From JAUASV01 sp047605685 (GTDB lineage Bacteria; Actinomycetota; Actinomycetes; Actinomycetales; Microbacteriaceae): a stretch of DNA of 58,004 nucleotides. Under the pieces are notes generated by a model, which searched no databases, was not told the origin of the DNA, and saw only the letters and a list, made by a program, of their open reading frames with translations. The translations under genes and the position numbers were made by a program. This document shows, one piece after another, positions 1-8,218 of this stretch; positions within the stretch are counted from its first letter, which is position 1; each line of letters begins with the position of its first letter. The stretch lies in the NCBI GenBank assembly GCA_047605685.1, contig JASGFF010000005.1:1-58004 (forward strand), given 5' to 3'.

Positions 1-57
1 GCTGCGGGGGGCCGCCGGGCCGCCGGGCGGGGGCCGCCGGGCGGGTCAGCCCGCGGC
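1..57. repeat. GC-rich tandem repeat downstream of the first gene
   Basis: The short stretch after the stop of the first reverse-strand gene consists of imperfect copies of GGCCGCCGGG and GCGGG. It can fold into a very stable GC stem and may end transcription of that gene, but there is no T-tract. No coding potential is seen. Confidence 0.35.
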
Positions 58-1182
58 TCAGCCGAGCGGCCGTTCCGCGTCGAACTCCTCGAACAGGTGC
101 CGCACCACCGCGGCCAGGTCGCCCCCGTGCGACTCGGCGACCCGGCGCTGTCGCTGGCAGCTCGCACCCGCATCGAGGATGCCCCGCACGTCGGCGAGCG
201 CCGGGGCGCAGCCGAGGTCCCGGGCGATCGGCTCGAGCACCGGCAGCAGGGCGCCGAGGTGCTCCCGCACCGGCAGCTCCTCGCCGCCGGGGCCGACGAT
301 GGCGGTGGCATCCAGTCCGTAGCGCGCCGCCCGCCACTTGTTCTCCCTGTGGAACCAGGGGGCGAGCGGGCGCAGCTCCTCGCCGGCGTCGAGACGGCGC
401 GAGCACCACTCCACGAGCGACTGCGCGAGCGCCGCGATCGCGGCGAGCTCCTGCGGGTTCGTGACGGCGTCGCAGGCGCGCAGCTCGATCGTGCCCCAGC
501 GGGGCGCCGGCCGCACGTCCCAGCGCACCTCCGTGACGTCCTCGACGACGCCGGTGCGGCTCAGGTCGTCGACGTAGCCCTCGAACGCCGCCCAGTCCGG
601 CAGCGCCCAGGGCAGCCCCGCGGTGGGCAGCTGCTGGAACACGAGCGCGCGGTTCGAGGCGTAGCCCGTGCTCTCGCCGGACCAGAACGGGCTCGAGGCG
701 GCGAGCGCCTGTAGGTGCGGCAGGTAGGCGGTGACCTCGCCGAGGATCGGCATCACCTTGGCGACGTCGTCGACGCCGACGTGCACGTGGATGCCCCAGA
801 TCATCATGTTCCGCCCCCACCACTGGGTGCGCTGGATGAGCTTGTGGTAACGGGTCTTCTCGGTGATCGACTGGTCGAACCACTTGGCGAACGGGTGGGA
901 GCCGGCTGACAGCGGCCGCACCCCGCGCTCGGCGGCCGCCCGGCGAACGGCCTCGACGCGGCGGCGGATGTCGTCGACGGCATCCGCCACCCGCTCGCGC
1001 GGCTGACTGATCACCTCGACGGTGTTCGTGAGCAGCTCGCCGGTGACGCCGGGGTCGCCGGCGAGCTCCGCGAGCAGCTCCGGGCCGCGCGGCACCAGGT
1101 CGCCCGAGTCGGCGTCGGCGAGCATGAGCTCCCACTCGATGCCGACGCTCGACCGCGGCGAGGCGGCGAAGGGGATGCCCAC
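58..1182 (-). CDS. Carboxylate-amine ligase, YbdK/GCS2 family
   Basis: A 374-residue protein of the glutamate-cysteine ligase type 2 (YbdK-like) family, ATP-dependent enzymes that join a carboxylate to an amine. The N-terminal GIEWELML (residues 14-21) corresponds to the family's metal/nucleotide-binding strand, GSHPF lies at 94-98 and GIHVHVGV at 130-137, all characteristic of GCS2. Length matches the family. In actinobacteria relatives are annotated as weak glutamate-cysteine ligases or as uncharacterised ligases, so the substrate is open. The start is GTG at 1182, with a TAGGGT -10 hexamer ending 8 bases upstream and no Shine-Dalgarno sequence, suggesting a leaderless message. It stands apart from the purine genes. 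Confidence 0.85.
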   Translation of the reverse strand: MGIPFAASPRSSVGIEWELMLADADSGDLVPRGPELLAELAGDPGVTGELLTNTVEVISQPRERVADAVDDIRRRVEAVRRAAAERGVRPLSAGSHPFAKWFDQSITEKTRYHKLIQRTQWWGRNMMIWGIHVHVGVDDVAKVMPILGEVTAYLPHLQALAASSPFWSGESTGYASNRALVFQQLPTAGLPWALPDWAAFEGYVDDLSRTGVVEDVTEVRWDVRPAPRWGTIELRACDAVTNPQELAAIAALAQSLVEWCSRRLDAGEELRPLAPWFHRENKWRAARYGLDATAIVGPGGEELPVREHLGALLPVLEPIARDLGCAPALADVRGILDAGASCQRQRRVAESHGGDLAAVVRHLFEEFDAERPLG

Positions 1183-1189
1183 GCCGCCG

Positions 1190-1195
1190 ACCCTA
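1190..1195 (-). promoter_or_regulatory. -10 hexamer TAGGGT of leaderless ligase gene
   Basis: TAGGGT on the reverse strand, 7 bases before GTG 1182. No ribosome-binding site lies between. This fits a promoter whose transcript starts at or next to the start codon. Confidence 0.55.
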
Positions 1196-1280
1196 TCCCA
1201 GCGGCGCGGTCCGGGCGGCGCGGTCCGGGCGGCGCGGCAGCGCGACTCAGCGGCACGGCCGCCCGAGCACGGCCCCCGCC

Positions 1281-2135
1281 CTACCCGCCGGTGAGCCGGG
1301 CGACGAGCTCGCGGTAGCGCGCGGCCGTGCGCTCGACGATGTCGCCCGGCAGCCTCGGCGGCGCGCCCGAGCCGTCCCAGTGCGCGGCGAGCCAGTCGCG
1401 GACGATCTGCTTGTCGAAGCTGAGGCCGCGGCGGCCGGCCGCGTACTCATCGGCGTCCCAGTAGCGGGAGGAATCCGAGGTGAGCACCTCGTCGGCGAGG
1501 GTGAGGGCGCCGGCGGCATCCGCCCCGAACTCGAGCTTCGTGTCCGCGAGGATCACCCCGCGCTCCTCGGCGATCGCGCTCGCCCGGGCGAAGGCGTCGA
1601 GCGCGGCGTCGCGGATGGCGCTCGCCGCCTTCGCCCCGATGAGCTCGACGGTGCGCTCGAAGTCGATGTTCTCGTCGTGCTCGCCGAGCGGGGCCTTCCA
1701 GGCCGGCGTGTAGATCGGCTCCGGCAGCCGGTCGCCGTCGGCGAGCCCCGCCGGCAGCGGGATGCCGCACACGCTGCCGGTGCTGCGGTACTCCTTCCAG
1801 CCGCTGCCGGTCAGGTAGCCGCGCACGACCGCCTCGACGGGGTACATCGCGAGCTCGCGCACGAGCATCGCCCGGCCGGCGACCTCGGCCGGCACCGCCG
1901 GCAGGCCGGCCCCCGCCGGCAGCAGGTGGTTCGGCAGCTCGAGCCGCTCGAACCACCACAGGCTGAGCGCGGTGAGCAGCTCGCCCTTGCCGGGGATGCC
2001 CGGCTCGAGCACGTGGTCGAAGGCGCTCACCCGGTCGCTCGCCACCATGAGCACCGCGCCCGGGGCGGCATCCGAGCGGTAGAGGTCGCGCACCTTGCCG
2101 GAGTAGACGTGCTCCCAGCCCGGCAGCGCGGTCAC
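1281..2135 (-). CDS. purC: Phosphoribosylaminoimidazole-succinocarboxamide synthase (SAICAR synthetase)
   Basis: PurC joins aspartate to CAIR using ATP to make SAICAR in de novo purine synthesis. The 284-residue product carries the SAICAR synthetase signatures: GKVRDLY (13-19), SDRVSAFD (33-40), GYLTGSGW (107-114), DTKLEFG (198-204) and DEVLTSDSSRYW (215-226). An upstream ATG in the same frame would add about 190 residues that are only the antisense of purD, so I place the start at GTG 2135. This start overlaps the purD stop as GTGA (2132-2135), meaning the two genes are translationally coupled in one operon. Confidence 0.95.
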   Translation of the reverse strand: MTALPGWEHVYSGKVRDLYRSDAAPGAVLMVASDRVSAFDHVLEPGIPGKGELLTALSLWWFERLELPNHLLPAGAGLPAVPAEVAGRAMLVRELAMYPVEAVVRGYLTGSGWKEYRSTGSVCGIPLPAGLADGDRLPEPIYTPAWKAPLGEHDENIDFERTVELIGAKAASAIRDAALDAFARASAIAEERGVILADTKLEFGADAAGALTLADEVLTSDSSRYWDADEYAAGRRGLSFDKQIVRDWLAAHWDGSGAPPRLPGDIVERTAARYRELVARLTGG

Positions 2136-3400
2136 GAGGCGGATGCCTTCAACGCGATGTCGTGGCGGTAGTGGCCGCCCTCGAGCCGGATGCTGGCGAT
2201 CGCCTCGTAGGCGCGCGCCCGGGCCTCGTGCACGTCGCGCCCCCGGGCGACGACGCTGAGCACCCGGCCGCCGGTGGCGACCAGGCGGTCGTCGACCCGC
2301 GCGGTCGCGGCGTGGGCGATCGTCACCCCCGGCACGGCGGCCGCCTCCTCGAGGCCCGTGATCGTGCGGCCGGTCACCGGCTCGTCCGGGTAGCCCTGCG
2401 AGGCGAGCACGACGGTCACGGCGGTGTCGGGGGAGAACCGCGGGTAGGGCAGCCGGGCGAGGCCGCCGGTCGCGGCCGCGTGCAGCAGCGCCGCGAGCGG
2501 CGTCTCCAGCCGGGACAGCACCACCTGGGTCTCCGGGTCGCCGAAGCGCGCGTTGAACTCGATCACCTTGACGCCGCGGTCCGTGACCACGAGACCGCAG
2601 TAGAGCAGACCGACGAACGGCGTGCCCTCGGCGGCGAGCCGGCGGACCACCGGCACCGCGATCGTGTCGATGACGGTGTCGGCGAAGTCCTCCGGCAGCC
2701 ATGGCAGCGGCGAGTAGGCGCCCATGCCGCCGGTGTTCGGCCCGGTGTCGCCGTCGCCGACCCGCTTGAAGTCCTGGGCGGGGCTCAGCGGCACCACCAC
2801 CTGCCCGTCGCTGAGCAGGAACAGGCTCACCTCGGGCCCGTCGAGGAACTCCTCGACGAGCACGGGCGCGTGCTGCAGCCAGAAGGAGGCGTGCGCGAGC
2901 GCGGCATCCCGGTCGGAGGTGACGATGACGCCCTTGCCGGCCGCGAGCCCGTCGGCCTTGACCACGTGCGGGGCGCCGAGCTCGTCGAGGGCGGCGGCGA
3001 CCTCCTCGACCGTCGTGGCCCGCACCGCCTGGCCGGTGGGCACGCCCGCCGCCTCCATGATCCGCTTGGCGAAGGCCTTGGAGCCCTCGAGCTGGGCGGC
3101 GGCCCGGTCGGGCCCGAACACCGGGATGCCGATCGCCCGCAGCTTGTCCGCGACGCCGGCGACGAGGGGCGCCTCCGGGCCGATGACGACGAGCTCGATC
3201 CCGGCCTCGCGCGCGTAGTCGCGCACGATCGAGGCGTTCGTGGCGTCGAGCTTGACCGAGTCGACATCCTGGGCGATGCCCGCGTTCCCCGGGGCTGCGG
3301 TGATGCTGTGCACGGGGCCGCCGTCGGCGGCCCGCTCCCTGAGCAGGGCCGTGACGATCGCGTGCTCCCGCGCACCCGATCCGAGAACGAGGATGCGCAC
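2132..3400 (-). CDS. purD: Phosphoribosylamine-glycine ligase (GAR synthetase)
   Basis: PurD makes glycinamide ribonucleotide from phosphoribosylamine, glycine and ATP, the second step of purine synthesis. The 422-residue ATP-grasp protein begins MRILVLGSGAREHA and has GLAAGKGV (151-158), GPNTGGMGA (220-228) and the metal-binding EFNARFGDPE (281-290). Length is normal. It is first in the purD-purC operon. GTG 3400 is preceded by a TAGCCT -10 hexamer exactly 6 bases upstream and no ribosome-binding site, so the message is probably leaderless. Confidence 0.96.
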   Translation of the reverse strand: MRILVLGSGAREHAIVTALLRERAADGGPVHSITAAPGNAGIAQDVDSVKLDATNASIVRDYAREAGIELVVIGPEAPLVAGVADKLRAIGIPVFGPDRAAAQLEGSKAFAKRIMEAAGVPTGQAVRATTVEEVAAALDELGAPHVVKADGLAAGKGVIVTSDRDAALAHASFWLQHAPVLVEEFLDGPEVSLFLLSDGQVVVPLSPAQDFKRVGDGDTGPNTGGMGAYSPLPWLPEDFADTVIDTIAVPVVRRLAAEGTPFVGLLYCGLVVTDRGVKVIEFNARFGDPETQVVLSRLETPLAALLHAAATGGLARLPYPRFSPDTAVTVVLASQGYPDEPVTGRTITGLEEAAAVPGVTIAHAATARVDDRLVATGGRVLSVVARGRDVHEARARAYEAIASIRLEGGHYRHDIALKASAS

Positions 3401-3406
3401 CGGTAC

Positions 3407-3412
3407 AGGCTA
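3407..3412 (-). promoter_or_regulatory. -10 hexamer TAGCCT of the purD-purC operon
   Basis: TAGCCT read on the reverse strand, separated by 6 bases from GTG 3400. It is the likely promoter of purD-purC with transcription starting at the start codon. Confidence 0.6.
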
Positions 3413-3476
3413 GGGCATCCGCCCCGCGCCGGCCCTGGGCGGCATCCGCTCTCCCTCAGCTTCGTGCGGCACACTG

Positions 3477-5411
3477 GTGAACGGAGGGTTTCCTCTTTCT
3501 TACGTGACGGGTTTCCTGCGTGACGGGGGTGCTGTGGCTCGGCGATGGCGTGCGCGCGTGTCGGCGGAGCACGCTGCCTTCCGCCTGGCGGCGCGTCGGA
3601 CCCGCGCCCGGCTGGGCGCCCACCTCGTCGCCGTGCTGCTCGTGCAGGGTCTGTGCGTCATCGCCGTCGTGCCGGCCATCGGCTGGATGTTCGACAGCGC
3701 GCTCGGCAGCGCCGGCGTCACGAACGTCACCGATCAGACGCTCGGCCTGCTGCTGCTGAACCCGCTCGCCGCGCTGCTGCTGCTGGGCATCGCCGTGCTC
3801 GCCCTCGCCGCCGTGCTCGTGCAGCTCGCGGCGGTCATCGCCATCGCCGACCGGCAGCACGACACCGGCCGGGCGGCGCCGGGCGTCATCCTGCGCGACA
3901 TCGGACGCGCTCTCCGCACCGCCTGGTGGCCCTCGCTACCGCTGCTCGCCGCCTACCTGCTGCTGCTGCCCGCCCTCGGCGGCATCGCGATGCCGCAGGT
4001 GATCACCCACGGCATCGCGGTGCCGCCGTTCATCACCCGGGAGTACTACAAGGCGCCCCTCGGCGCCGTCGCCTACACGGCGGCCGTCGTCGCCGCCGTC
4101 TACCTGAGCGCACGGCTGATCTACACGATGCCGCTGCTCGTCGTCGCGCGCTGCCGCCCGCTCGCGGCGATGCGGCGCAGCCTGCGGATGACCCGCCGGC
4201 GCACCCTGCACGTGCTCGCGGCTCTCGCGCTGCCCTCGGCCCTCGCCCTGCTCGTCTCCTCGGGCTTCAGCGAGGCGCTCATCGGCTTCGTCGGGCTGGA
4301 GCCGGCCGCGAGCAACCCGCACCTGCGGGTCATCATCGCGGTGGGGCGCGCCGTCGGCTTCGTCGCGGCCACCGGCGCGGCGGTCATCGCGATCACCACG
4401 TTCGTCGACGACACCCGGGCGGCGCTCTCCGCCGGCACGGAGCCCGCGATGCCGGCGCCTCGGGTGTCGGCGCCTCGGGTGTCGGCGCGTCACGGCGTCG
4501 ACCGCGCTGCCGGCCGCGGGGGTGCCGGTGAGCGGGGCGCCGGCCTGCGCGGTGCCGTCGCGGTGCTCGTCGCGCTCGCCCTCGTCGGCGGGGTCTCGCT
4601 CGTCACGACGCCGGCGGCGCAGGCGAAGGCGAGCCGTGCCGCCGCCGACGCCCTCGTCTTCGCCCACCGCGGCGACTACTGGGGCGGCGTGGAGAACACG
4701 ATCGGGGCGCTCGAGGCGGCGGCGCAGGACGAGCCTGACTACGTCGAGGTCGACGTGCAGCAGACCAGCGACGGCGTCTGGGTGGCATCCCACGACGACA
4801 ACCTGCTCGTGCTCGCCGGTGTCAACGAGAACATCTCCGACATGACTGCCGCCGAGGTCACCAGCACCGTCGTGCACCAGCACGGCTTCAGCGACACCAT
4901 CCCCACGATGGCGGAGTACGTCACCCGGGCGCAGCAGCTCGGGGTGAAGCTGCTCATCGAGATCAAGGTGCACGGCACCGAGCAGCCCGGCTTCGTCGAG
5001 GACTTCCTCTCGGTGCTCGACGGCCTCGGCGTCACCGACGACGAGATGTACCACTCCCTCGACGCGGACGTGGTCGATGAGCTCAAGGAGCTGCGCCCGG
5101 AGCTCACCGTCGGCCTGACCATCGCGATCAGCGCCGGCGGCGTGCCCGACTGCGACTGCGACTTCTTCAGCATCGAGCAGGCGTCGTTCAGCGACGAGTT
5201 CCTCACCGAGGCGCACCGCCAGGGCAAGGACGTCTACGTGTGGACCGTCAACGACTTCTCCCGCATCCGCGACCTGCTCCGGATGCCCGTCGACGGCATC
5301 ATCACCGACTACGCCGCCCAGACGGTCGCCTTCCGCACCGAGCTCTCCGACTCCGCCCAGCCGCAGCTCACGGTCGAGGACGCACTGGAGTCGCTCTCGC
5401 TGTTCCCGTAG
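3477..5411 (+). CDS. Membrane-anchored glycerophosphodiester phosphodiesterase
   Basis: A 644-residue two-part protein. Residues about 1-315 hold several hydrophobic segments and resemble the glycerophosphodiester phosphodiesterase membrane domain. Residues from about 390 form a GDPD TIM barrel with FAHRGDYWGGVENT (HRG at 397-399), VEVDVQQTSDG and SHDDN, containing the catalytic His and metal-binding Glu/Asp pattern. It probably hydrolyses glycerophosphodiesters outside the membrane. The start is uncertain: GTG 3477 is the longest choice, but GGAGG (3482-3486) precedes an in-frame GTG at 3504. A 15-bp unit is duplicated at 4456-4485, giving APRVS twice in the linker between the domains. Confidence 0.85.
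   Translation: MNGGFPLSYVTGFLRDGGAVARRWRARVSAEHAAFRLAARRTRARLGAHLVAVLLVQGLCVIAVVPAIGWMFDSALGSAGVTNVTDQTLGLLLLNPLAALLLLGIAVLALAAVLVQLAAVIAIADRQHDTGRAAPGVILRDIGRALRTAWWPSLPLLAAYLLLLPALGGIAMPQVITHGIAVPPFITREYYKAPLGAVAYTAAVVAAVYLSARLIYTMPLLVVARCRPLAAMRRSLRMTRRRTLHVLAALALPSALALLVSSGFSEALIGFVGLEPAASNPHLRVIIAVGRAVGFVAATGAAVIAITTFVDDTRAALSAGTEPAMPAPRVSAPRVSARHGVDRAAGRGGAGERGAGLRGAVAVLVALALVGGVSLVTTPAAQAKASRAAADALVFAHRGDYWGGVENTIGALEAAAQDEPDYVEVDVQQTSDGVWVASHDDNLLVLAGVNENISDMTAAEVTSTVVHQHGFSDTIPTMAEYVTRAQQLGVKLLIEIKVHGTEQPGFVEDFLSVLDGLGVTDDEMYHSLDADVVDELKELRPELTVGLTIAISAGGVPDCDCDFFSIEQASFSDEFLTEAHRQGKDVYVWTVNDFSRIRDLLRMPVDGIITDYAAQTVAFRTELSDSAQPQLTVEDALESLSLFP
4456..4485 (+). repeat. 15-bp tandem duplication in the GDPD linker
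   Basis: Two perfect copies of CGCCTCGGGTGTCGG side by side, translated as APRVS-APRVS between the membrane region and the catalytic domain. It looks like a slippage expansion in a flexible linker. Confidence 0.8.
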
Positions 5412-5616
5412 CGTCGGCGCGTGCCCGTGCCCGTGCCCGTGCCCGTTCCTGGCCGGTGCGTGCCCTATCGTGGGCATGCGGCCGTGCCGGCCGTGGCGAG
5501 GAGCCCGGCCAGCGGTTGAAGGATTTCGAGAGGGTTGCCCGGCACTGCGCTCTGCCCCGTGCCCTGCCTCGCGGCGCCGCCGAGCGGGCGGCCGGGGCCG
5601 TGCGGGAGGGGTCGGT
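5412..5616. other. Intergenic stretch with GTGCCC microsatellite
   Basis: It starts with about four copies of the hexamer GTGCCC (near 5420-5445) after the GDPD stop. A TATCGT hexamer near 5465 could serve as the -10 of the following gene. No convincing gene is present. Confidence 0.4.
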
Positions 5617-5982
5617 GTGAGCCGCGCGCGCATCCCGGACATCGACGGGCGCGACGCGGTGCTCGCCGCGCTCGCCGGGGAGGCCCCGCGCGAGACGACG
5701 GCGCTGGCGGTGCGCTATCTGCTGCAGCTGCTCGCCGAGCTCGCCCCCGGCACCGCCGTCGAGGTGCGCGTGCCGCCGTTCGGCGCCGTGCAGGCGATCG
5801 AGGGACCGCGGCACAGCCGCGGCACGCCGCCCAACGTCGTCGAGACGGATGCCGCCACCTGGCTCGCCCTCGCCACGGGCCGGCTCGCCTGGTCCGAGGC
5901 CCTCCGCGCCGGCCGGGTCGCCGCCTCCGGCATCCGCGCCGACCTCGCGGCCGTGCTCCCGGTGACCGACGTCGGCCGCTGA
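5617..5982 (+). CDS. Sterol carrier family protein (bacterial SCP ortholog)
   Basis: A 121-residue protein resembling the small actinobacterial sterol-carrier-like family often found beside purF. It lacks membrane segments or a signal peptide. The pattern of VRVPPFGAVQAIEGP and RHSRGTPPNVVETD followed by a helical C-terminus ending in GIRADLAAVLPV is typical of that group. The GTG start at 5617 is chosen because GGGAGGGG (5604-5611) lies at ribosome-binding distance and the protein then matches family length. The function is unknown; lipid binding is inferred from the fold only. Confidence 0.75.
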   Translation: MSRARIPDIDGRDAVLAALAGEAPRETTALAVRYLLQLLAELAPGTAVEVRVPPFGAVQAIEGPRHSRGTPPNVVETDAATWLALATGRLAWSEALRAGRVAASGIRADLAAVLPVTDVGR

Positions 5983-6020
5983 GCGGCCCCGCGGCGCCGG
6001 CGGCGCGGGAGAATGGTCGG

Positions 6021-6338
6021 ATGAGCTCCGCCGAGGACCGCCCCGTCACCGTCACGACCGACGAGGTCCGGCTCCGCCGCGCGCCGCGGTACGGCACCTT
6101 CATCGTGCTCGGCGTCGTGCTGGGCTTCCTCGCCGCCCTCGTCGGCACCGTGGCGCTGCCGGTCGACGAGGCGGTCGGCGCCATCCCGATGCTCGGCTAC
6201 CTGAGCTGCTACGGCGTGCCGGCCGGTGCGCTGCTCGGTGCCGCGGTGGCGATCGTGCTCGACCGGCTGAGCGCCCGGCGCGCTCGCACCGTCACCGCGG
6301 AGCGCACCACCGTCGCCGAGACGCCCGCCCCCGAGTGA
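6021..6338 (+). CDS. Small two-helix membrane protein
   Basis: A 105-residue protein with a short polar N-terminus, a hydrophobic segment around residues 26-48, a second one around 58-80 and a basic then acidic tail. It starts at ATG 6021, 38 bases after the preceding gene, and faces purF convergently. Such small membrane proteins between the SCP gene and purF are common in related genomes, but no function is known. Confidence 0.65.
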   Translation: MSSAEDRPVTVTTDEVRLRRAPRYGTFIVLGVVLGFLAALVGTVALPVDEAVGAIPMLGYLSCYGVPAGALLGAAVAIVLDRLSARRARTVTAERTTVAETPAPE

Positions 6339-6390
6339 CCCGCCCCCGCCCCCGCTCGGCCCCGGCCCCCGCCGGCGCACCCCGCCGGCC

Positions 6391-6412
6391 ATCCGTCCCA
6401 ATTGGGACGGAT
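6391..6412. repeat. Palindromic element, intergenic copy 1
   Basis: A perfect 22-bp palindrome with arms ATCCGTCCCAA / TTGGGACGGAT, between the convergent small membrane protein gene and purF. As RNA it gives a 9-bp stem with an AAUU tetraloop on either strand, so it could act as a two-way terminator. The same core recurs twice inside the helicase gene at 34321 and 34801. Confidence 0.85.
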
Positions 6413-6464
6413 CGGCGGGCGCGATCGGTAAAACGGGGCGACTCGCGGGCGGCCGGAGCCGCCG

Positions 6465-6516
6465 GCCGGGCGGGCGGCTGAGCCGGGCGGGCGGCTGAGC
6501 CGGCCGGGCGGGCGGC
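6465..6516. repeat. GGGCGGCTGAGCCG tandem repeat after purF
   Basis: Three imperfect copies of a unit like GGGCGGGCGGCTGAGCC run up to the purF stop. The copies can pair with the CTCAGCTGAGC sequence around the purF stop, forming a GC hairpin. Confidence 0.5.
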
Positions 6517-7977
6517 TCAGCTGAGCTGGTTGGCCTCGACCCAGGCGAGGTACTCCGCGGTCACCGAGCCGGTGACGTACTCGCCCGTGAAGCAGCTCAT
6601 CTCGAGATCGGCGACCGCGGAGCCCTCGACGATGGCCTGCCGCATGTCCTCGACCTCCTGGTAGATGAGGTAGTCCGCGCCGAGCGCGGTCGCGATCTCC
6701 GGGATCCTGCGGCCGGCGGCGACGAGCTCCGCGCGCGTGGGCATGTTGATGCCGTAGACGTGCGGGAAGCGTACCGGCGGCGCGGCCGAGGTGAACGTCA
6801 CCTTGTTGGCTCCGGCATCCCGGGCCATCTGCACGATCTCCTTCGACGTCGTGCCGCGCACGATCGAGTCGTCGACGATGAGCACGTTCTTGCCGCGGAA
6901 CTCGCTGCCCATGGCGTTGAGCTTCTGCTTGACGCTCCGGGTGCGCTGCTCCTGTCCGGGCATGATGAACGTGCGGCCCACGTAGCGGTTCTTGTAGAAG
7001 CCCTCGCGGTACTCCAGGCCGAGTTTCTGCGCCACCTGCATGGCGGCGGGCCGCGCGGAGTCGGGGATCGGCATCACCACGTCGACGTCGCCGCGCGGGG
7101 TGTACCTGGCGATCGTGTCCGCGAGCCGGTTGCCCAGCCGCAGCCGGGCGTCGTAGACGCTGATGCCGTTCATGATGCTGTCGGGGCGCGCCAGATAGAC
7201 GTACTCGAAGGAGCACGGCACGAGCCGCGGCCGCGCGGCGCACTGCCGGCTGAGCATCTCGCCGCCGTCCTGGGGCACGAACACGGCCTCGCCGGGGGCG
7301 ACATCCCGCACCACCTCGTAACCGCCGGACTCGAGCACGAGCGACTCGGATGCCACGATCCACTCCCAGCCCGCGAAGCCGGCCGGCCGGCGGCCGAGCA
7401 CGAGCGGCCGGATGCCGTGCGGGTCCCGGAAGGCGAGCAGACCGTGCCCGGCGATCATGGCGATGGCCGCGTAGGAGCCCTCGACGCGCTCGTGCACCCG
7501 CGCGACGGCGTCGAACACCTGGTCGGGGTCGAGGTCGCTGCCGCGCACCTGAGCCTGCAGCTCGTGGGCGAGCACGTTGACGAGCAGCTCGGTGTCGCTG
7601 TTGGTGTTGAGGTGGCGCCGGTCCACCTCGAACAGCTCGCGGGTGAGCTCGCGGGTGTTGGTGAGGTTGCCGTTGTGCACGAGCACGATGCCGTAGGGCG
7701 CGTTGACGTAGAACGGCTGCGCCTCCTGCTCCTTGCTCGCGTCGCCGCGGGTGGCGTAGCGGACGTGCCCGAGGCCCATCGTGCCCAGCAGCGAGCGCAT
7801 GTCACGGGTGCGGTAGGCCTCGCGCACCTGCCCGCGCACCTTGTGCATGTGGAACATCGAGCCCTCGGCGGTCGCGATGCCGGTGGAGTCCTGGCCCCGG
7901 TGCTGCAGCAGCAGCAGGGCGTTGTACACCTGCTGGTTGGCCGGCTGGGACGAGACGAGGCCGACGATGCCGCACAT
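6517..7977 (-). CDS. purF: Amidophosphoribosyltransferase
   Basis: PurF makes phosphoribosylamine from PRPP and glutamine, the first committed purine step. The 486-residue protein starts MCGIVG, so the Ntn-hydrolase nucleophile Cys2 becomes N-terminal after Met removal. The glutaminase domain continues with LLQHRGQDSTGIA and HNGNLTN. The C-terminal phosphoribosyltransferase domain has VDDSIVRGTT at about 366-375, the PRPP-binding loop. A longer in-frame start would remove the N-terminal Cys and is rejected. It is divergent from purM across an intergenic region with two inverted repeats. Confidence 0.96.
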   Translation of the reverse strand: MCGIVGLVSSQPANQQVYNALLLLQHRGQDSTGIATAEGSMFHMHKVRGQVREAYRTRDMRSLLGTMGLGHVRYATRGDASKEQEAQPFYVNAPYGIVLVHNGNLTNTRELTRELFEVDRRHLNTNSDTELLVNVLAHELQAQVRGSDLDPDQVFDAVARVHERVEGSYAAIAMIAGHGLLAFRDPHGIRPLVLGRRPAGFAGWEWIVASESLVLESGGYEVVRDVAPGEAVFVPQDGGEMLSRQCAARPRLVPCSFEYVYLARPDSIMNGISVYDARLRLGNRLADTIARYTPRGDVDVVMPIPDSARPAAMQVAQKLGLEYREGFYKNRYVGRTFIMPGQEQRTRSVKQKLNAMGSEFRGKNVLIVDDSIVRGTTSKEIVQMARDAGANKVTFTSAAPPVRFPHVYGINMPTRAELVAAGRRIPEIATALGADYLIYQEVEDMRQAIVEGSAVADLEMSCFTGEYVTGSVTAEYLAWVEANQLS

Positions 7978-8006
7978 GGGAGGGCGTTGCTCCACGAATC
8001 GGGGGT

Positions 8007-8024
8007 CGTACCCGAGCGGGTACG
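8007..8024. promoter_or_regulatory. Palindrome in the purF leader
   Basis: Inverted repeat CGTACCC-GAGC-GGGTACG, 30 bases upstream of the purF start on the reverse strand. Its position suggests an operator or leader hairpin for purF. No regulator can be named from the sequence. Confidence 0.45.
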
Positions 8025-8090
8025 CCTCAGTCTCGCACACGCCGCCGGCCGCCCACCGCGCCGATCCGCGCCGCCCGCCCCCCGCCCCGC

Positions 8091-8184
8091 CCCGCGCCGA
8101 AAACGAAGGAGCTGGTGCGGCGGATGCCCCGATTGGGCCCCTGGGCGCGGCATCCATCACCCCGTCCTTCGTTTTCGGCGCGGG
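8091..8184. repeat. Long inverted-repeat element A (20-bp perfect arms)
   Basis: Perfect 20-bp arms (8091-8110 and 8165-8184) whose A-rich core reads GAAAACGAAGGA in the left arm. They enclose a 54-bp centre that folds again: GGTG/CACC (8114-8117, 8158-8161) and GGATGCC/GGCATCC (8122-8128, 8149-8155). The element lies between divergent purF and purM, so a terminator role is not obvious. A mobile palindromic repeat or a cruciform regulatory site are alternatives. Confidence 0.8.
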
Positions 8185-8206
8185 CCCGGGGACGGCGGGC
8201 GCTCGG

Positions 8207-8212
8207 TACCCT
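8207..8212 (+). promoter_or_regulatory. -10 hexamer TACCCT of purM
   Basis: TACCCT with exactly 6 bases to GTG 8219 and no Shine-Dalgarno sequence. It is a probable leaderless promoter. Confidence 0.6.
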
Positions 8213-8218
8213 GAGGGC

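Noticed and set aside
2136..2702. Extended purC start
   Set aside because: Antisense to purD within purD itself; PurC homology begins at GTG 2135, which also makes the GTGA overlap.
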